Positions 19,901-28,543 are shown, counted from the stretch's first letter. The stretch: DNA of 64,000 nt from Pseudoalteromonas fuliginea (GCF_000690055.1 NZ_JJNZ01000008.1:124001-188000); one strand, 5' to 3'. Numbers and translations: made by a program. Notes: generated from the sequence alone by a model not told the origin.

Positions 19901-21913
19901 TTTTTCTTCGACTAACGCATCAGCTGCACTGTCATCCCCAGCGTCATCAATTAAACTATCAATATCATCTAAATCAAAATCATCATTTTCTTCGACTAAC
20001 GCATCAGCAGCACTGTCATCCGCAGCGTCATCAATTAAACTATCAATATCGTCTAAATCAAAATCATCTTTTTCTTCGACTAACGCATCAGCAGCACTTT
20101 CATCCGCAGCGTCATCAATTAAACTATCAATATCGTCTAAATCGAAGTCGTCACTTTCTTCGATTAAGGCTTCATCAACGCTATCGTCTGTAGCCTGGTC
20201 AATTAAGCTATCAATGTCGTCTAAATCAAAATCATCTTTTTCTTCGACTAACGCATCAGGTGCAATGTCATCCGCAGCGTCATCAATTAAACTATCAATA
20301 TCATCTAAATCAAAATCATCACTTTCTTCGACTAAGACTTCATCAACGCTATCGTCTGTAGCTTGATCAATTAAGCTATCAATATCGTCTAAATCAAAAT
20401 CATCTTTTTCACTTGAAAGACTATCTTCTGTATTATCTAAATCTGATTCAGTATTTGTTTGATCTAATAAGTCATCAATATCAAAATCATCATCTTCAGC
20501 GAGTTCTTCGCTAAGGGCGGCCATTTCATCATTCGATTCTAAGCTATTATCTTCTTCTATATCGTTTGTTTGTGGTGAGTCAAACTCCGATAAGCCATCA
20601 TCTTCATTAAATAAACTATCTAAATCATCATTACTTAAAATATCATCACTATTTGATGATTCTAGTGGCGAATCTAAATCAATATCACCTTCTGGGCTAT
20701 CATCAGGTGATTTATCGAAATCTTGTTGCATGAAAATATCAAGTTCATCGTCTTCAATATTTTCATCGTCAAAAACAATATCATCGCTTAATAAACTTTC
20801 TAATTCATCCTGATCAAGTAGGCTATCAGACTCAGTAAAGTCCTCTAGGCTGTCATCAAAAGCAATATCATCATCCGGTAATGGGGTATCATCGTCCGGT
20901 AAGATATCATTTTCTAAACTATCATCTAGCTGAATACTTAAGTCATCAAGTGGTTCCGGGACGATAGGGTCTTCAATATTTTGAGTATCTAAATCGTCAT
21001 CGTTTGCGTAGGTAGGTGTTTGTGGTAAAAAATCATCGTCGCTTTGGACATCATCTTTACTAGCCCGCTTGCGTAAGAACATCACAACAGCAAAAACAAT
21101 CAATAACCCAGGAATAACCATCAATAATCCAAGAACAAAAGGATTAGATAAAAAAGATCCCAGATCAAATTCAGCTTCTGGCTCTATTTTCTCAGCCTTT
21201 TGCTGTTCTATCATTTCATTTTGTTTAATTATTAGTTCTTTTAACTGTTGCTGTATTTCACTGTCTTGACCGAGCTGCATACGCACATTTTCAAGCTCTT
21301 TGGAGATGCCCGTAAGCTGTTTTTTTAAATTATTATTTTCAACTAAAATTTCTTCTACGTTATCAACTGAACTTTTGAATTGTTGTTGAAGCTCAACTAA
21401 CTTACTAGTTTGATCTGTTTTAATTTCTTTAATTTCTTTTTGTAATTCTTTTTTTGCGTCATCTACATCAACTTTACGAGCTTGAGTAACTTGAGTTTGA
21501 GCTGAATTAATTTCACTTTGCGTAAGCGTACCGTTTTTTTTCTTTTCCCATAACGCATCATCTTGTTCAGAACGTTGTTTAGCGAGTTGTGTATTAACAT
21601 TTCTAATTTCAGCTAGAGTAGGAATTTTTAAATAGGCACCACTTTGCATGTGGTTAAGGTTTTGCTCTAAAAATGAATTAGGATTTTTGTTATACAAAGC
21701 CTGCATAACTTGATAAATGCTAACCGAGTTGTCCGGGCGTACCTTAGCCGCTATACGCCAAAGCGTATCCGTCGGTTTTATTGGCCCAATAGATCGCCCT
21801 TGCGCACCATAGTCAGCGCCCTTTGGCCCCTTTAACTGGGTACTGTCTTGAGAGTAAACTGATGTTACTATCAATGCAGACGCTAATATAATAAGTGTAG
21901 CTAAACCGCGCAT
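16934..21913 (-). CDS. fimV: FimV-like polar hub protein, very large acidic repeat form
   Basis: FimV proteins are inner-membrane, peptidoglycan-binding pole organisers needed for type IV pili, type II secretion or chemosensory localisation in related genera. This one has 1659 residues, far longer than the roughly 900 of Pseudomonas FimV. In order it shows a signal peptide (about 1-21), a LysM-like domain (about 45-105, TDTLWRIAAKV, LKIPTL), a coiled coil rich in Lys, Gln and Glu (about 115-240) and one membrane segment (about 257-280). An enormous Asp/Glu-rich cytoplasmic region (about 285-1590) follows, then a short C-terminal FimV/TPR-like motif (about 1614-1659, KLDLARAYIEIDDFDSALKVIEDV). 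Three different tandem repeat families fill the acidic region. Position between asd and truA agrees with FimV. Confidence 0.93.
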   Translation of the reverse strand: MRGLATLIILASALIVTSVYSQDSTQLKGPKGADYGAQGRSIGPIKPTDTLWRIAAKVRPDNSVSIYQVMQALYNKNPNSFLEQNLNHMQSGAYLKIPTLAEIRNVNTQLAKQRSEQDDALWEKKKNGTLTQSEINSAQTQVTQARKVDVDDAKKELQKEIKEIKTDQTSKLVELQQQFKSSVDNVEEILVENNNLKKQLTGISKELENVRMQLGQDSEIQQQLKELIIKQNEMIEQQKAEKIEPEAEFDLGSFLSNPFVLGLLMVIPGLLIVFAVVMFLRKRASKDDVQSDDDFLPQTPTYANDDDLDTQNIEDPIVPEPLDDLSIQLDDSLENDILPDDDTPLPDDDIAFDDSLEDFTESDSLLDQDELESLLSDDIVFDDENIEDDELDIFMQQDFDKSPDDSPEGDIDLDSPLESSNSDDILSNDDLDSLFNEDDGLSEFDSPQTNDIEEDNSLESNDEMAALSEELAEDDDFDIDDLLDQTNTESDLDNTEDSLSSEKDDFDLDDIDSLIDQATDDSVDEVLVEESDDFDLDDIDSLIDDAADDIAPDALVEEKDDFDLDDIDSLIDQATDDSVDEALIEESDDFDLDDIDSLIDDAADESAADALVEEKDDFDLDDIDSLIDDAADDSAADALVEENDDFDLDDIDSLIDDAGDDSAADALVEEKDDFDLDGIDSLIDESADESADEEAETEKRDSDINVALADSADDLAEAQEELNVADVESLASTLIEEPELVEEPELEEEPELAEEPELEQEPELKEEPELEEEPELAEEPELEQEPELEQEPELEEEPELAEEPELVEEPELAGEPELVEEPELEEEPALLEEPELEEEPALLEEPELVEEPELVEEPELVEEPELEQEPELAEEPELEEEPELEEEPELEEEPALLEEPALLEEPELEEEPALLEEPELEDEPELAEEPELAADLDDFSDTSETLLDPEDALEEYNDDELKSVDELLNELQQVEDDYIETPEWSLEDLDNDIEEVEIDLGDDPLADDASTNRLPEHSDTNMVVSDENSDEYTELDIDEPYSGATDEQDVESTQDIDLKSETKQVIASQTEQDLASALAQGSDLDSLEDDLDDELLLDNDFTELDKDLAIDAELQNSQIDENLNEFDNDELPISLDDDITVNESEIPELEKTQPLEPDDELLLDNDFTELDTDSDELPINLDDAITVNESETPELEETQPLEPDDELLLDNDSAQLDTDLAIDAEPQNNSSAEIDETLNVEDSDELPINLDDAITVNESETPELEETQPTEPDDELLLDNDSAQLDTDLAIDAEPQNNSNAEIDEALNVEGNDELSVNSDADISVNEPETPELEETQPTEPDDELLLDNDSAQFDTDLAIDAEPQNNSNAEIDEALNVEDNDELSVNLDDEPTHSLPSQTEQDLMNALSAGNDLNNLDDDFDNELLLDNDFTELDAELESTAGSETMISENPDEALSNELAGEQTNADREAEITRTELFNSSDIASDDELDDEFMAELTETDFDSLLNELAEPEELSVEDSSEFDVDFDSLLKEDLGVDEALVVEEPLVQSNNVELLDNDEFVDIDSLLEESDDAEIEHEPYNDVNMDVGLSEFDALLAGDNPTDVDAESGGYSAKLDLARAYIEIDDFDSALKVIEDVINKGPEEVQEEALSLKAKLK
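17600..18660 (-). repeat. Long degenerate repeats in fimV (about 200 bp units)
   Basis: Several imperfect copies encode a segment beginning DDELLLDNDSAQLDTDLAI, running through an EIDEALNVED-like stretch and a PELEETQP stretch. Copies differ by deletions as well as substitutions. They lie in the membrane-distal part of the acidic region. Confidence 0.8.
19112..19708 (-). repeat. 18-bp tandem repeat in fimV, about 33 units
   Basis: An uninterrupted array of 18-bp units encodes the hexapeptide pattern E-E-P-E-L-x, where x is mostly Glu, Ala, Val, Leu or Gln. On the plus strand the core reads TTCAGGCTCTTCTxCAAG. Near-identical units in a run of almost 600 bp suggest unit gain and loss by slippage or recombination. 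Confidence 0.95.
19823..20405 (-). repeat. 84-bp tandem repeat in fimV, seven units
   Basis: Seven copies of a 28-residue unit with the constant core DDFDLDDIDSLID followed by a variable Ala/Asp/Ser stretch and VEE. The periodicity is exactly 84 bp, which keeps the frame. Confidence 0.92.
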
Positions 21914-22266
21914 GCTGATCCTTTAATGTTTAAATGTTAACGCAGCACCGAGAAAGTTAAGTGCATAAACATTGATTAATCTTGCTTTTATCAGTCAAAT
22001 GACTGATTCACATTTGTTATTACAATCTATTTTTGTTGCAAGCTCTATTCCAATTACAAACTATAAACCAGTTCAGGAGTAATATCCATTGCAACACATT
22101 GAAAATAAATACCTAAAAACATTATTAATAATATAAATTTATCGAGGATTATCAGTAGGTTTATATACTTCGTGAGATAAGTGGCAAAAAAATGGCGGTA
22201 ACCCGAATAAAAAGCGGCAAACAATTGGTGCTTACCGCTTCTAAACTAATCGTTAGCTATAAAATA
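21914..22266. other. Intergenic region between asd and fimV
   Basis: About 350 bp with no gene. It holds the asd terminator (22209-22240) and, closer to fimV, a small palindrome TCAGTC-AAAT-GACTGA (21991-22006) that could be a regulator site in the fimV promoter region. I cannot assign it to a regulator. Confidence 0.45.
22209..22240 (-). terminator. Terminator after asd
   Basis: On the minus strand the stem AAGCGGTAA/TTGCCGCTT (one G-U pair) with an 11-nt loop is followed by TTTATTC. Confidence 0.7.
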
Positions 22267-23283
22267 TTACATGTAATTAGCAATAAGTTCTTCTGCAATT
22301 TGTATACTGTTAGTTGCAGCGCCTTTACGCGTGTTGTCACTTACAACCCACATATTTAAACCATGAGGGTGCGAGATATCAGCTCGTAAACGACCAATAT
22401 AAACAGTGTCATTTCCACTTGCATCAGATACTGCCGTTGGATAATCACCTTCATCGTCAATCAACTCAACACCAGGGGCATCTTTTAAAAGTTGCTTAAC
22501 ATGCTCAAAGTCATAAGGCATACGCGTTTCAATATTAATTGATTCAGAATGTCCAAAAAATACAGGCACACGTACGCATGTAGGATTTACAGCAATAGTC
22601 GTATCACCCAAAATTTTATGGGTTTCATTTACCATTTTCATTTCTTCGCGTGTGTAGCCGTTCTCTTCAAAGCTATCAATTTGAGGAATAACGTTAAATG
22701 CTATTTGCTTTGGAAAAACTTTATTATCCATAGGACGAGCATTCATTAAATTAGCAGTTTGTTTTGCAAGTTCATCAACCGCTTCTTTACCTGCGCCCGA
22801 TACAGCTTGGTAAGTAGATACATTGATACGGTCTATTCCGTAAGCATCATAAATTGGTTTAAGTGCTAGCATCATCTGAATAGTTGAACAGTTAGGGTTA
22901 GCGATAATATTACGATTTCTAAAATCAGCTAGGCTTGAAGCATTAACTTCTGGCACTACTAATGGGATTTCAAAATCATTTCTAAAGTGTGATGTGTTAT
23001 CAATTACAATACAACCGGCGTCTGCTGCAATAGGTGCATATTTTTCAGATACACTGCCACCAGCAGAAAACAAACCTATGTGCGCTTGGCTAAAGTCAAA
23101 GCCTTCAACGTCTAATACTTCAATGGTCTCACCACGAAACTTTATATCTTCACCCGCGCTGCGGCTGCTAGCAAGTAAAAAAAGCTGATCAACAGGAAAC
23201 TTACGATCTGCTAGCGTTTCAATGATTTGACGGCCTACTAAACCAGTAGCGCCAAGTACGGCAACGTTATATTTTTGCGACAT
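22267..23283 (-). CDS. asd: Aspartate-semialdehyde dehydrogenase
   Basis: Asd reduces aspartyl phosphate to aspartate semialdehyde, the branch point to lysine/diaminopimelate, threonine and methionine. The 338 residues match the Asd form found in Pseudomonas and Vibrio. The NADP-binding start VAVLGATGLVGRQIIETL is intact, the catalytic cysteine is Cys132 in ANPNCSTIQM, and the substrate-binding stretch around GAGKEAVDEL is visible. It follows pdxB by 48 bp on the same strand, so the two may be co-transcribed. Its terminator lies just downstream, before fimV. Confidence 0.97.
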   Translation of the reverse strand: MSQKYNVAVLGATGLVGRQIIETLADRKFPVDQLFLLASSRSAGEDIKFRGETIEVLDVEGFDFSQAHIGLFSAGGSVSEKYAPIAADAGCIVIDNTSHFRNDFEIPLVVPEVNASSLADFRNRNIIANPNCSTIQMMLALKPIYDAYGIDRINVSTYQAVSGAGKEAVDELAKQTANLMNARPMDNKVFPKQIAFNVIPQIDSFEENGYTREEMKMVNETHKILGDTTIAVNPTCVRVPVFFGHSESINIETRMPYDFEHVKQLLKDAPGVELIDDEGDYPTAVSDASGNDTVYIGRLRADISHPHGLNMWVVSDNTRKGAATNSIQIAEELIANYM

Positions 23284-23331
23284 ATTTCTTCCTCTATAAA
23301 CGACATTAAAACAACATCGTTAGTTAAATAA

Positions 23332-24453
23332 CTATTTAGCTATGGTAAAACCAAGTTGACTAAGTGCAGCTAGTTGTGAGCTATCACCTTGTACCGACAA
23401 GGTGCTAAATTCTCGTCTTACCGGATAGCTTTTTCGTAAACTATCAAAACCATCACTTTCTAAGTGGCGAAGTAAAATACCATCATCACGGCGAACGTCG
23501 TAAATTAAATGCACTAAACGGGCAACATCCTGCTCATTAAAGTTTGACGTAATAACCGATTGTGTAATAGCTGGAGTAGGTAAAAAATCATTCAACGATT
23601 TACTCGCATCGACACTTTTCAGTTCACACAGTTTTTGATACAGCATTTGTGTACCACGAGCTTTGCCTTCAAGCGTATGACCCGCAATATGCACACTGGC
23701 GTAGCGAACATGTTCTAGTAATTCAGTTAAAATATTGGGCTCTTTTTCCCATACATCAAGCACTAAATCCAGATCAGCTCCCGCTTCCATTACCTCAAGC
23801 AACGCTTGGTTATCAATTACATCGCCTCGGCTTGCATTAATCAGCGTAAGCCCTGGCTTAAGTGCTTTTAATCGCTCTTTACCCATCATGTGCAGCGTTT
23901 TATGCTCGCCACTTTTAACAAGGGGAACGTGAAAAGTAACAACATCTGATTTTGCTAATAACTCATCAAGCGCTATATGATCTTGTAGTAAGCCTTGTTC
24001 GTGCTTAATTGGATCGCATAACAGTACATCAACATCTAGTGCTTTTAATTTTTCAGCTAAACACGTACCAATGTTACCCACCCCGACTATACCAATTGTT
24101 TGACCACACAATGGGCGCGCATTCTCTTGGCTTAATGCAAATAAGCTACTAATTACATATTCAGCTACCGCAACGGCATTACAACCAGGCGCGCTAGTAA
24201 AAGCGATATCTCTATCATGCAGTAATTGCGTATCAATATGGTCAATGCCAATTGTGGCTGTACCCACAAAGCTAAGCTTATTAGCTTGTGACAACAGCTC
24301 ATAATTAACATTGGTCACTGAACGAGTAAGGAGTACATCTACATCAATTAATTGTTCAGGGGTTAATTTACGACCATCAAAACGCTCAACCTCACCAAAG
24401 TCTGCAAAGTACTGCTCAACTAAAGGCATATTTTGATCGGCAAGAATTTTCAT
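23332..24453 (-). CDS. pdxB: Erythronate-4-phosphate dehydrogenase
   Basis: PdxB oxidises 4-phosphoerythronate in the DXP-dependent route to pyridoxal 5'-phosphate. The 373 residues fit the family (378 in E. coli). It starts MKILADQNMPL, a family signature. The Rossmann motif GIVGVGNIGTCLAEKL is at about 122-137, the catalytic Arg lies in NASRGDVIDN, and the acid/base His in HIAGHTLEGKARGTQ. The C-terminal PdxB dimerisation domain follows. It lies upstream of asd in the same direction. Confidence 0.97.
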   Translation of the reverse strand: MKILADQNMPLVEQYFADFGEVERFDGRKLTPEQLIDVDVLLTRSVTNVNYELLSQANKLSFVGTATIGIDHIDTQLLHDRDIAFTSAPGCNAVAVAEYVISSLFALSQENARPLCGQTIGIVGVGNIGTCLAEKLKALDVDVLLCDPIKHEQGLLQDHIALDELLAKSDVVTFHVPLVKSGEHKTLHMMGKERLKALKPGLTLINASRGDVIDNQALLEVMEAGADLDLVLDVWEKEPNILTELLEHVRYASVHIAGHTLEGKARGTQMLYQKLCELKSVDASKSLNDFLPTPAITQSVITSNFNEQDVARLVHLIYDVRRDDGILLRHLESDGFDSLRKSYPVRREFSTLSVQGDSSQLAALSQLGFTIAK

Positions 24454-24551
24454 TACAGAGTCCGTTTAGCAATTAAGAGGCGCTATTGTAGCGAACAACC
24501 TAGCCTTTACACAAACTAAAAAGCGAGGGCTTGTTGACCTTTCAGGATTAA

Positions 24552-24690
24552 AATTTGCTCGTTCTAGGGGCAATTTAATTGCGGCATGAGGTTGTAACTT
24601 AGTGGGCTAAGTAAAAATCGAGCAAAGCTTCCGCCCCTTACCTACACCCATTTAGGCAACAAAGAGTAAATTTCCCCTAGGGCGAACGCA
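24552..24690 (+). repeat. Unrecognised inverted-repeat element or structured RNA candidate
   Basis: Two outer arms, 24555-24577 (core CTAGGGGCAATTTA) and 24667-24690 (core TAAATTTCCCCTAG), pair over about 20 bp. Between them lie the small hairpins GCAAT-TTA-ATTGC (24570-24582, competing with the arm), ACTTAG-TGGG-CTAAGT (24597-24612) and CCTA/TAGG (around 24641-24655). Two non-Watson-Crick positions in the outer stem are U-G pairs if the plus strand is the RNA. It could be a dispersed MITE-like repeat or a non-coding RNA; I do not recognise a named family and see no clear promoter. Confidence 0.5.
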
Positions 24691-24903
24691 AGGACAGTGT
24701 ATGTTTAACCTCGAAAATAAACAGGATCTAGTCAGTCCATTTTTGAAAAAATCACCTTTAAAGGATCATATTAAGCTTTTGGATTACCGGTCAATTTAGA
24801 GAGGATTTATCACAGTATTATATTTTTAACCTGTGAGCTTAATAACGACACCGCTGTATATTTAATTTCTAAAGATAAAAATGTGTTGAAGTAACTCCCT
24901 AAA

Positions 24904-24933
24904 AAATGCAGCTCATCTAGACGAGCTGCATTT
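24904..24933 (-). terminator. Terminator after fadJ
   Basis: The 11-bp stem AAATGCAGCTC/GAGCTGCATTT is followed on the minus strand by a T-run, 23 bp past the fadJ stop codon. Confidence 0.9.
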
Positions 24934-24955
24934 AATCAAAAGTAACTTTGAAGGA

Positions 24956-27202
24956 TTACTTTACTATTTTATCTTCGTTTACTTCAACAACCTCAAGCGA
25001 GGCTTCTGTAGCATCTTCTTGCGTAACTTCAACGTCCGCTTTAACCGCAATCGCTGCATCCACAGTTGCTTGCTCACCAGCTATATCGGCTTGTAAAACA
25101 GTGTAAAAAGTAGCACTAGAGCTTGCCATTGTTACCAGTGATTCACATGGTGCAAAGTTAGCATCGCTGTTAGCTAATGTAGACATATCAGCACTTATTT
25201 TACTTGCGCCTAATTTATCCATATAGCTAAACGGGCCACCTAAAAATGGTGGAAAACCAATACCAAATATTGCACCAATGTCGCCATCACGTGGGCTGGC
25301 AATAATGCCATCATCTAAACAGCGTACTGCTTCGTTAAGCATTTGCGATACACAACGCTTAGCAATTTCGCTCTTGTTTAAACGTGGAGCCGGGGTAACA
25401 CCCAATAGTTCGTAAACTGACTCATCAACCTTTTTGCCTTTTTTATCGTATTCATAAAAACCACGACCCGATTTACGGCCAAGGCGTTTTGAATCAATCA
25501 TACGCACAAATGCATCAGGGCCTTTAAAACGCTCGCCTAATTCTTTTTCAAGAATTGGGGCAATTTTAGAGCCAATATCAATACCTACTTCATCAAGTAG
25601 AGCCAGCGGTCCTACCGGAAAACCAAACTCAACAAGCGCTGCATCAATCTTTTCAATTGGCTCACCCGCAAGCATCAAATTAGCAGCTTCGTTTAAGTAA
25701 GGCGCTAAAATACGGTTTACGTAAAAACCGGCCATGTCTTTTACAACAATTGGCGTTTTACCTTGCTTACGTGCAAAGTTAACAACGCGGGCAATGGTCT
25801 CTTGAGATGTACCTTCGTGTGGAATGATTTCCACTAATGGCATTTTTTCCACTGGTGAAAAGTAATGCAAGCCAATTACATTTTCAGGACGTGCTGCCTG
25901 CGCTGCAATTTGCGATATTGGTAATGATGACGTGTTACTTGCAAAAATTGTATTTGCTTGGCATTGCTGCTCTACGTCTGCAACCATACCTTGCTTAAGT
26001 GCAAGATCTTCAAACACCGCTTCTATTACTAAATCAATATGTTTAAAGCCGCTGTAGTCTGTTGCACCTGTAATGCGGTTCATTGTTAACTGCATATCAG
26101 CTTTAGACATAATACGGCGCTTAAGACGCTTATCTAAAATTTTGTAGGTGTAGCTCATTGCATTACTAATGCCCTGCTCTGCTACATCTTTAATACGTAC
26201 CGGTACTTTAGCTTTAACTGCACTTACGTGCGCAATACCTGCGCCCATTAGTCCACCACCTAAAACAGCCGTTTTACTGATTGCGGGTGCGTCATCATTG
26301 CGCCACTCTTTTTTCATTTCAGTGGTTGCAAAGAAAATACCGCGAAGCGCTTTAGATTCGTCACTCATTACAAGTGTTGCAAAGCTTTCAGCTTCTGTTT
26401 TATACGCTTTTAGCTCATCAAGCTCTACACTAGCACGCACTGCTTTAATAATAGCGAGTGGTGCTGGGTAGTGCCCGCCCGTTTTTTTAAGTACGTTTTC
26501 TTTGGCTTTTTTAAAGATAAAGTTACGACCAAACGGGTTTGACTCTAATAATTTACTAATATTGTCGAGCTTTGGCTCTTTTGCTTGTGGCTTTTTCTTA
26601 GTCGCAAATTCTTTTGCAACTTTTAACAGCACACTGTGCGGTACGCAATCATCAAGCACGCCTGCTTTTTTAGCTTGCTTAGGGCGAATTTGTTTACCTG
26701 TTAGCATCCACTCTAGTGCTTTTTGAATACCAACAATTTTAGTTAAACGCTGCGTGCCGCCGCCACCTGGTAGTAAACCAAGTTGCACTTCTGGTAAGCC
26801 AATTTTTGTTAAATCGCTGTCGGTACCAACACGGTAATCACACGCTAAAGCAAATTCTAAACCACCACCTAATGCAGCGCCATGAATCGCACTTACTGTA
26901 GTGTATGGCAGTTTTGTCATATCAAAAAAAGCTTGATGGCATAGTTCGCTAATCGCTAGCGCATCTTCACGCTTTTGAACGCTATCGAGCATTTTTACAT
27001 CGGCGCCCGCGATAAAGTTATCGCTTTTCCCGCTTATAAATACCATGCCTTTTACATTTTGCGACTTAGCGTCTTCTAGTAACGCTTTTAAATCATCGGC
27101 AAAACTGCTGCGCAGGGTATTCATTTTCTCCCCTGGCACATCAATCGTTACCACGGCGATTTTATTTTCATCTACCGCTAAATTAAATACTGAATCTGTC
27201 AT
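24956..27202 (-). CDS. fadJ: Fatty-acid oxidation complex subunit alpha FadJ
   Basis: FadJ combines enoyl-CoA hydratase and L-3-hydroxyacyl-CoA dehydrogenase activities of beta-oxidation and works with the thiolase FadI. The protein has 748 residues. The N-terminal crotonase domain (about 1-190) has AGADVKM and the HGAALGGGLEFALACDYR oxyanion/catalytic block. The NAD-binding motif VLGGGLMGAGIAHVSA and the dehydrogenase signature follow from about 310. The start ATG at 27202 gives [13 protein letters not shown]; a longer frame inside fadI is not credible. The start overlaps the fadI stop as TAATG, so translation is coupled. An acidic C-terminal tail of about 40 residues extends beyond the E. 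coli protein (714). Confidence 0.95.
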   Translation of the reverse strand: MTDSVFNLAVDENKIAVVTIDVPGEKMNTLRSSFADDLKALLEDAKSQNVKGMVFISGKSDNFIAGADVKMLDSVQKREDALAISELCHQAFFDMTKLPYTTVSAIHGAALGGGLEFALACDYRVGTDSDLTKIGLPEVQLGLLPGGGGTQRLTKIVGIQKALEWMLTGKQIRPKQAKKAGVLDDCVPHSVLLKVAKEFATKKKPQAKEPKLDNISKLLESNPFGRNFIFKKAKENVLKKTGGHYPAPLAIIKAVRASVELDELKAYKTEAESFATLVMSDESKALRGIFFATTEMKKEWRNDDAPAISKTAVLGGGLMGAGIAHVSAVKAKVPVRIKDVAEQGISNAMSYTYKILDKRLKRRIMSKADMQLTMNRITGATDYSGFKHIDLVIEAVFEDLALKQGMVADVEQQCQANTIFASNTSSLPISQIAAQAARPENVIGLHYFSPVEKMPLVEIIPHEGTSQETIARVVNFARKQGKTPIVVKDMAGFYVNRILAPYLNEAANLMLAGEPIEKIDAALVEFGFPVGPLALLDEVGIDIGSKIAPILEKELGERFKGPDAFVRMIDSKRLGRKSGRGFYEYDKKGKKVDESVYELLGVTPAPRLNKSEIAKRCVSQMLNEAVRCLDDGIIASPRDGDIGAIFGIGFPPFLGGPFSYMDKLGASKISADMSTLANSDANFAPCESLVTMASSSATFYTVLQADIAGEQATVDAAIAVKADVEVTQEDATEASLEVVEVNEDKIVK

Positions 27203-28512
27203 TACGCGCTCTCCAATACAAAGGCTGCACCTAAACCACCAGCAGCACACGCTGTTGTTAATGCTAAACCGCCACCACGACGTTTAAGCTCGTGTAAGCT
27301 TTGCGTAATTAAGCGCGCACCTGTTGCTGCAAATGGGTGACCATATGCTAAAGAGCCGCCGTTAACGTTAAACTTATCCATGTTAATTTCGCCAATTGCT
27401 TTGCTGCGACCCAAATGCTCTTGTGCAAATTTGTCTGAGGCAAACATTTTCATATTGGCAAGTGTTTGCGATGCAAACGCTTCGTGCATTTCAATTAAAT
27501 CTAAATCAGCAAGCGTAATACCCGCTCTATCTAGTGCAATAGGCGTTGAATGAGCTGGGCCCATTAACATGTCTTTTTCTACACCAATTGCCGAAAATGC
27601 AAAGCTACGTACGTAACCTAGTATTTCGTAGCCAAGTGCTTTTGCTTTGCTTTCGCTCATCATAAGTACAGCCGCTGCACCATCAGTTAATGGTGTTGCA
27701 TTTGCGGCGGTAACAGTACCGTGCTGACGGTCAAAAACAGGCTTAAGCTTTGCGTAGCCTTCAACCGTTGAGTTTTTACGAATGTTGTTATCTTCTTCAA
27801 TAAAGCTTTTATATGGCGGTAAATGCGCCGTCATTACTTCGTCTTTTAACTTTCCATCAGCCCATGCTTGCGTTGCAAGTGAGTGAGAACGATGCGCTAA
27901 TGCATCTTGATCTTCACGGCTAATATTATGTGTTTTAGCCATTTGCTCAGCAGTTTGCCCCATTGAAAGGCCTGTTGAGTACTCTGCAACTGCAGGAGGC
28001 ACTGGTAATAAGTCTTTTAAACGCAGTTTTGAAAATATTTTTAAGCGTTGACCAAGCGTACGTGCTTTATTTAAATCAACTAAGCTGCCTGCTAGCTTTT
28101 TACTAACACCAATTGGCAGTACTGATGACGAGTCTGCGCCGCCTGCAATACCTACACTTACAGATCCCGCCATAATAGACTCAGCTACATTAGCAATAGC
28201 CTGAAAGCTGGTAGCACATGCGCGCGATACAGAATATGCATCAACCGATACCGGCATACCTGTACCCAATACAATTTCACGTGCAATATTTGGCGCTTCT
28301 GGCATTTGTACTACTTGACCAAATACAAGTTGATCAATTTCTGACTTATTGAAATTTAATCGTTCAAGCATTTCGTTAACCACCAATTTACCCATATCAA
28401 GTGCTGGTACATGGTGAAACGCTGTTGCTTGTTTTGCAAAAGGTGTACGTAAGCCGCTAACGATGGCAATACGGTCGCCCTTTGGTGTTTTTAGTATGTT
28501 TTGCTCAGACAT
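27202..28512 (-). CDS. fadI: 3-ketoacyl-CoA thiolase FadI
   Basis: FadI performs the thiolytic cleavage that ends each beta-oxidation round. The 436 residues equal the length of E. coli FadI. The nucleophilic cysteine is Cys99 in [11 protein letters not shown]. The second set of catalytic residues is seen in [18 protein letters not shown] and the terminal [13 protein letters not shown]. It is the first gene of the fadIJ operon, with fadJ starting on its stop codon. GGGAGAG precedes the ATG, and a FadR-like palindrome lies 17 bp upstream, suggesting control by long-chain acyl-CoA. Confidence 0.96.
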   Translation of the reverse strand: MSEQNILKTPKGDRIAIVSGLRTPFAKQATAFHHVPALDMGKLVVNEMLERLNFNKSEIDQLVFGQVVQMPEAPNIAREIVLGTGMPVSVDAYSVSRACATSFQAIANVAESIMAGSVSVGIAGGADSSSVLPIGVSKKLAGSLVDLNKARTLGQRLKIFSKLRLKDLLPVPPAVAEYSTGLSMGQTAEQMAKTHNISREDQDALAHRSHSLATQAWADGKLKDEVMTAHLPPYKSFIEEDNNIRKNSTVEGYAKLKPVFDRQHGTVTAANATPLTDGAAAVLMMSESKAKALGYEILGYVRSFAFSAIGVEKDMLMGPAHSTPIALDRAGITLADLDLIEMHEAFASQTLANMKMFASDKFAQEHLGRSKAIGEINMDKFNVNGGSLAYGHPFAATGARLITQSLHELKRRGGGLALTTACAAGGLGAAFVLESA

Positions 28513-28526
28513 TTATGCTCTCCCGC

Positions 28527-28543
28527 TGACAGGTCTGACCTGT
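28527..28543. promoter_or_regulatory. FadR-like operator upstream of fadIJ
   Basis: The perfect 15-bp palindrome ACAGGTC-T-GACCTGT (28529-28543) lies 16 bp before the fadI ATG. Extended by two bases it matches the classical FadR consensus AACTGGTCNGACNTGTT at 15 of 17 positions by eye. Repression of fadIJ by FadR is an inference. Confidence 0.65.

Larger units (their letters stand above)
24454..24955. other. Non-coding region between fadJ and pdxB
   Basis: About 500 bp without a credible open reading frame on either strand. It contains the structured inverted-repeat element at 24552-24690 and the fadJ terminator at 24904-24933. The stretch from 24700 to 24900 is AT-rich and holds nothing I can name. 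Confidence 0.6.

Noticed and set aside
19044..20366. Long plus-strand reading frame (440 codons) of almost only Ser, Gly, Ala and Lys opposite fimV
   Set aside because: It is the reverse of the 18-bp and 84-bp fimV repeats. A repeat with unit lengths divisible by three opens several frames at once, and the product has no start context or recognisable domain.
24454..24955. Possible gene remnant or attC-like site between fadJ and pdxB
   Set aside because: No frame shows protein-like conservation, and the arms do not show the GTTRRRY-type ends expected of integron attC sites. I kept only the inverted-repeat description.
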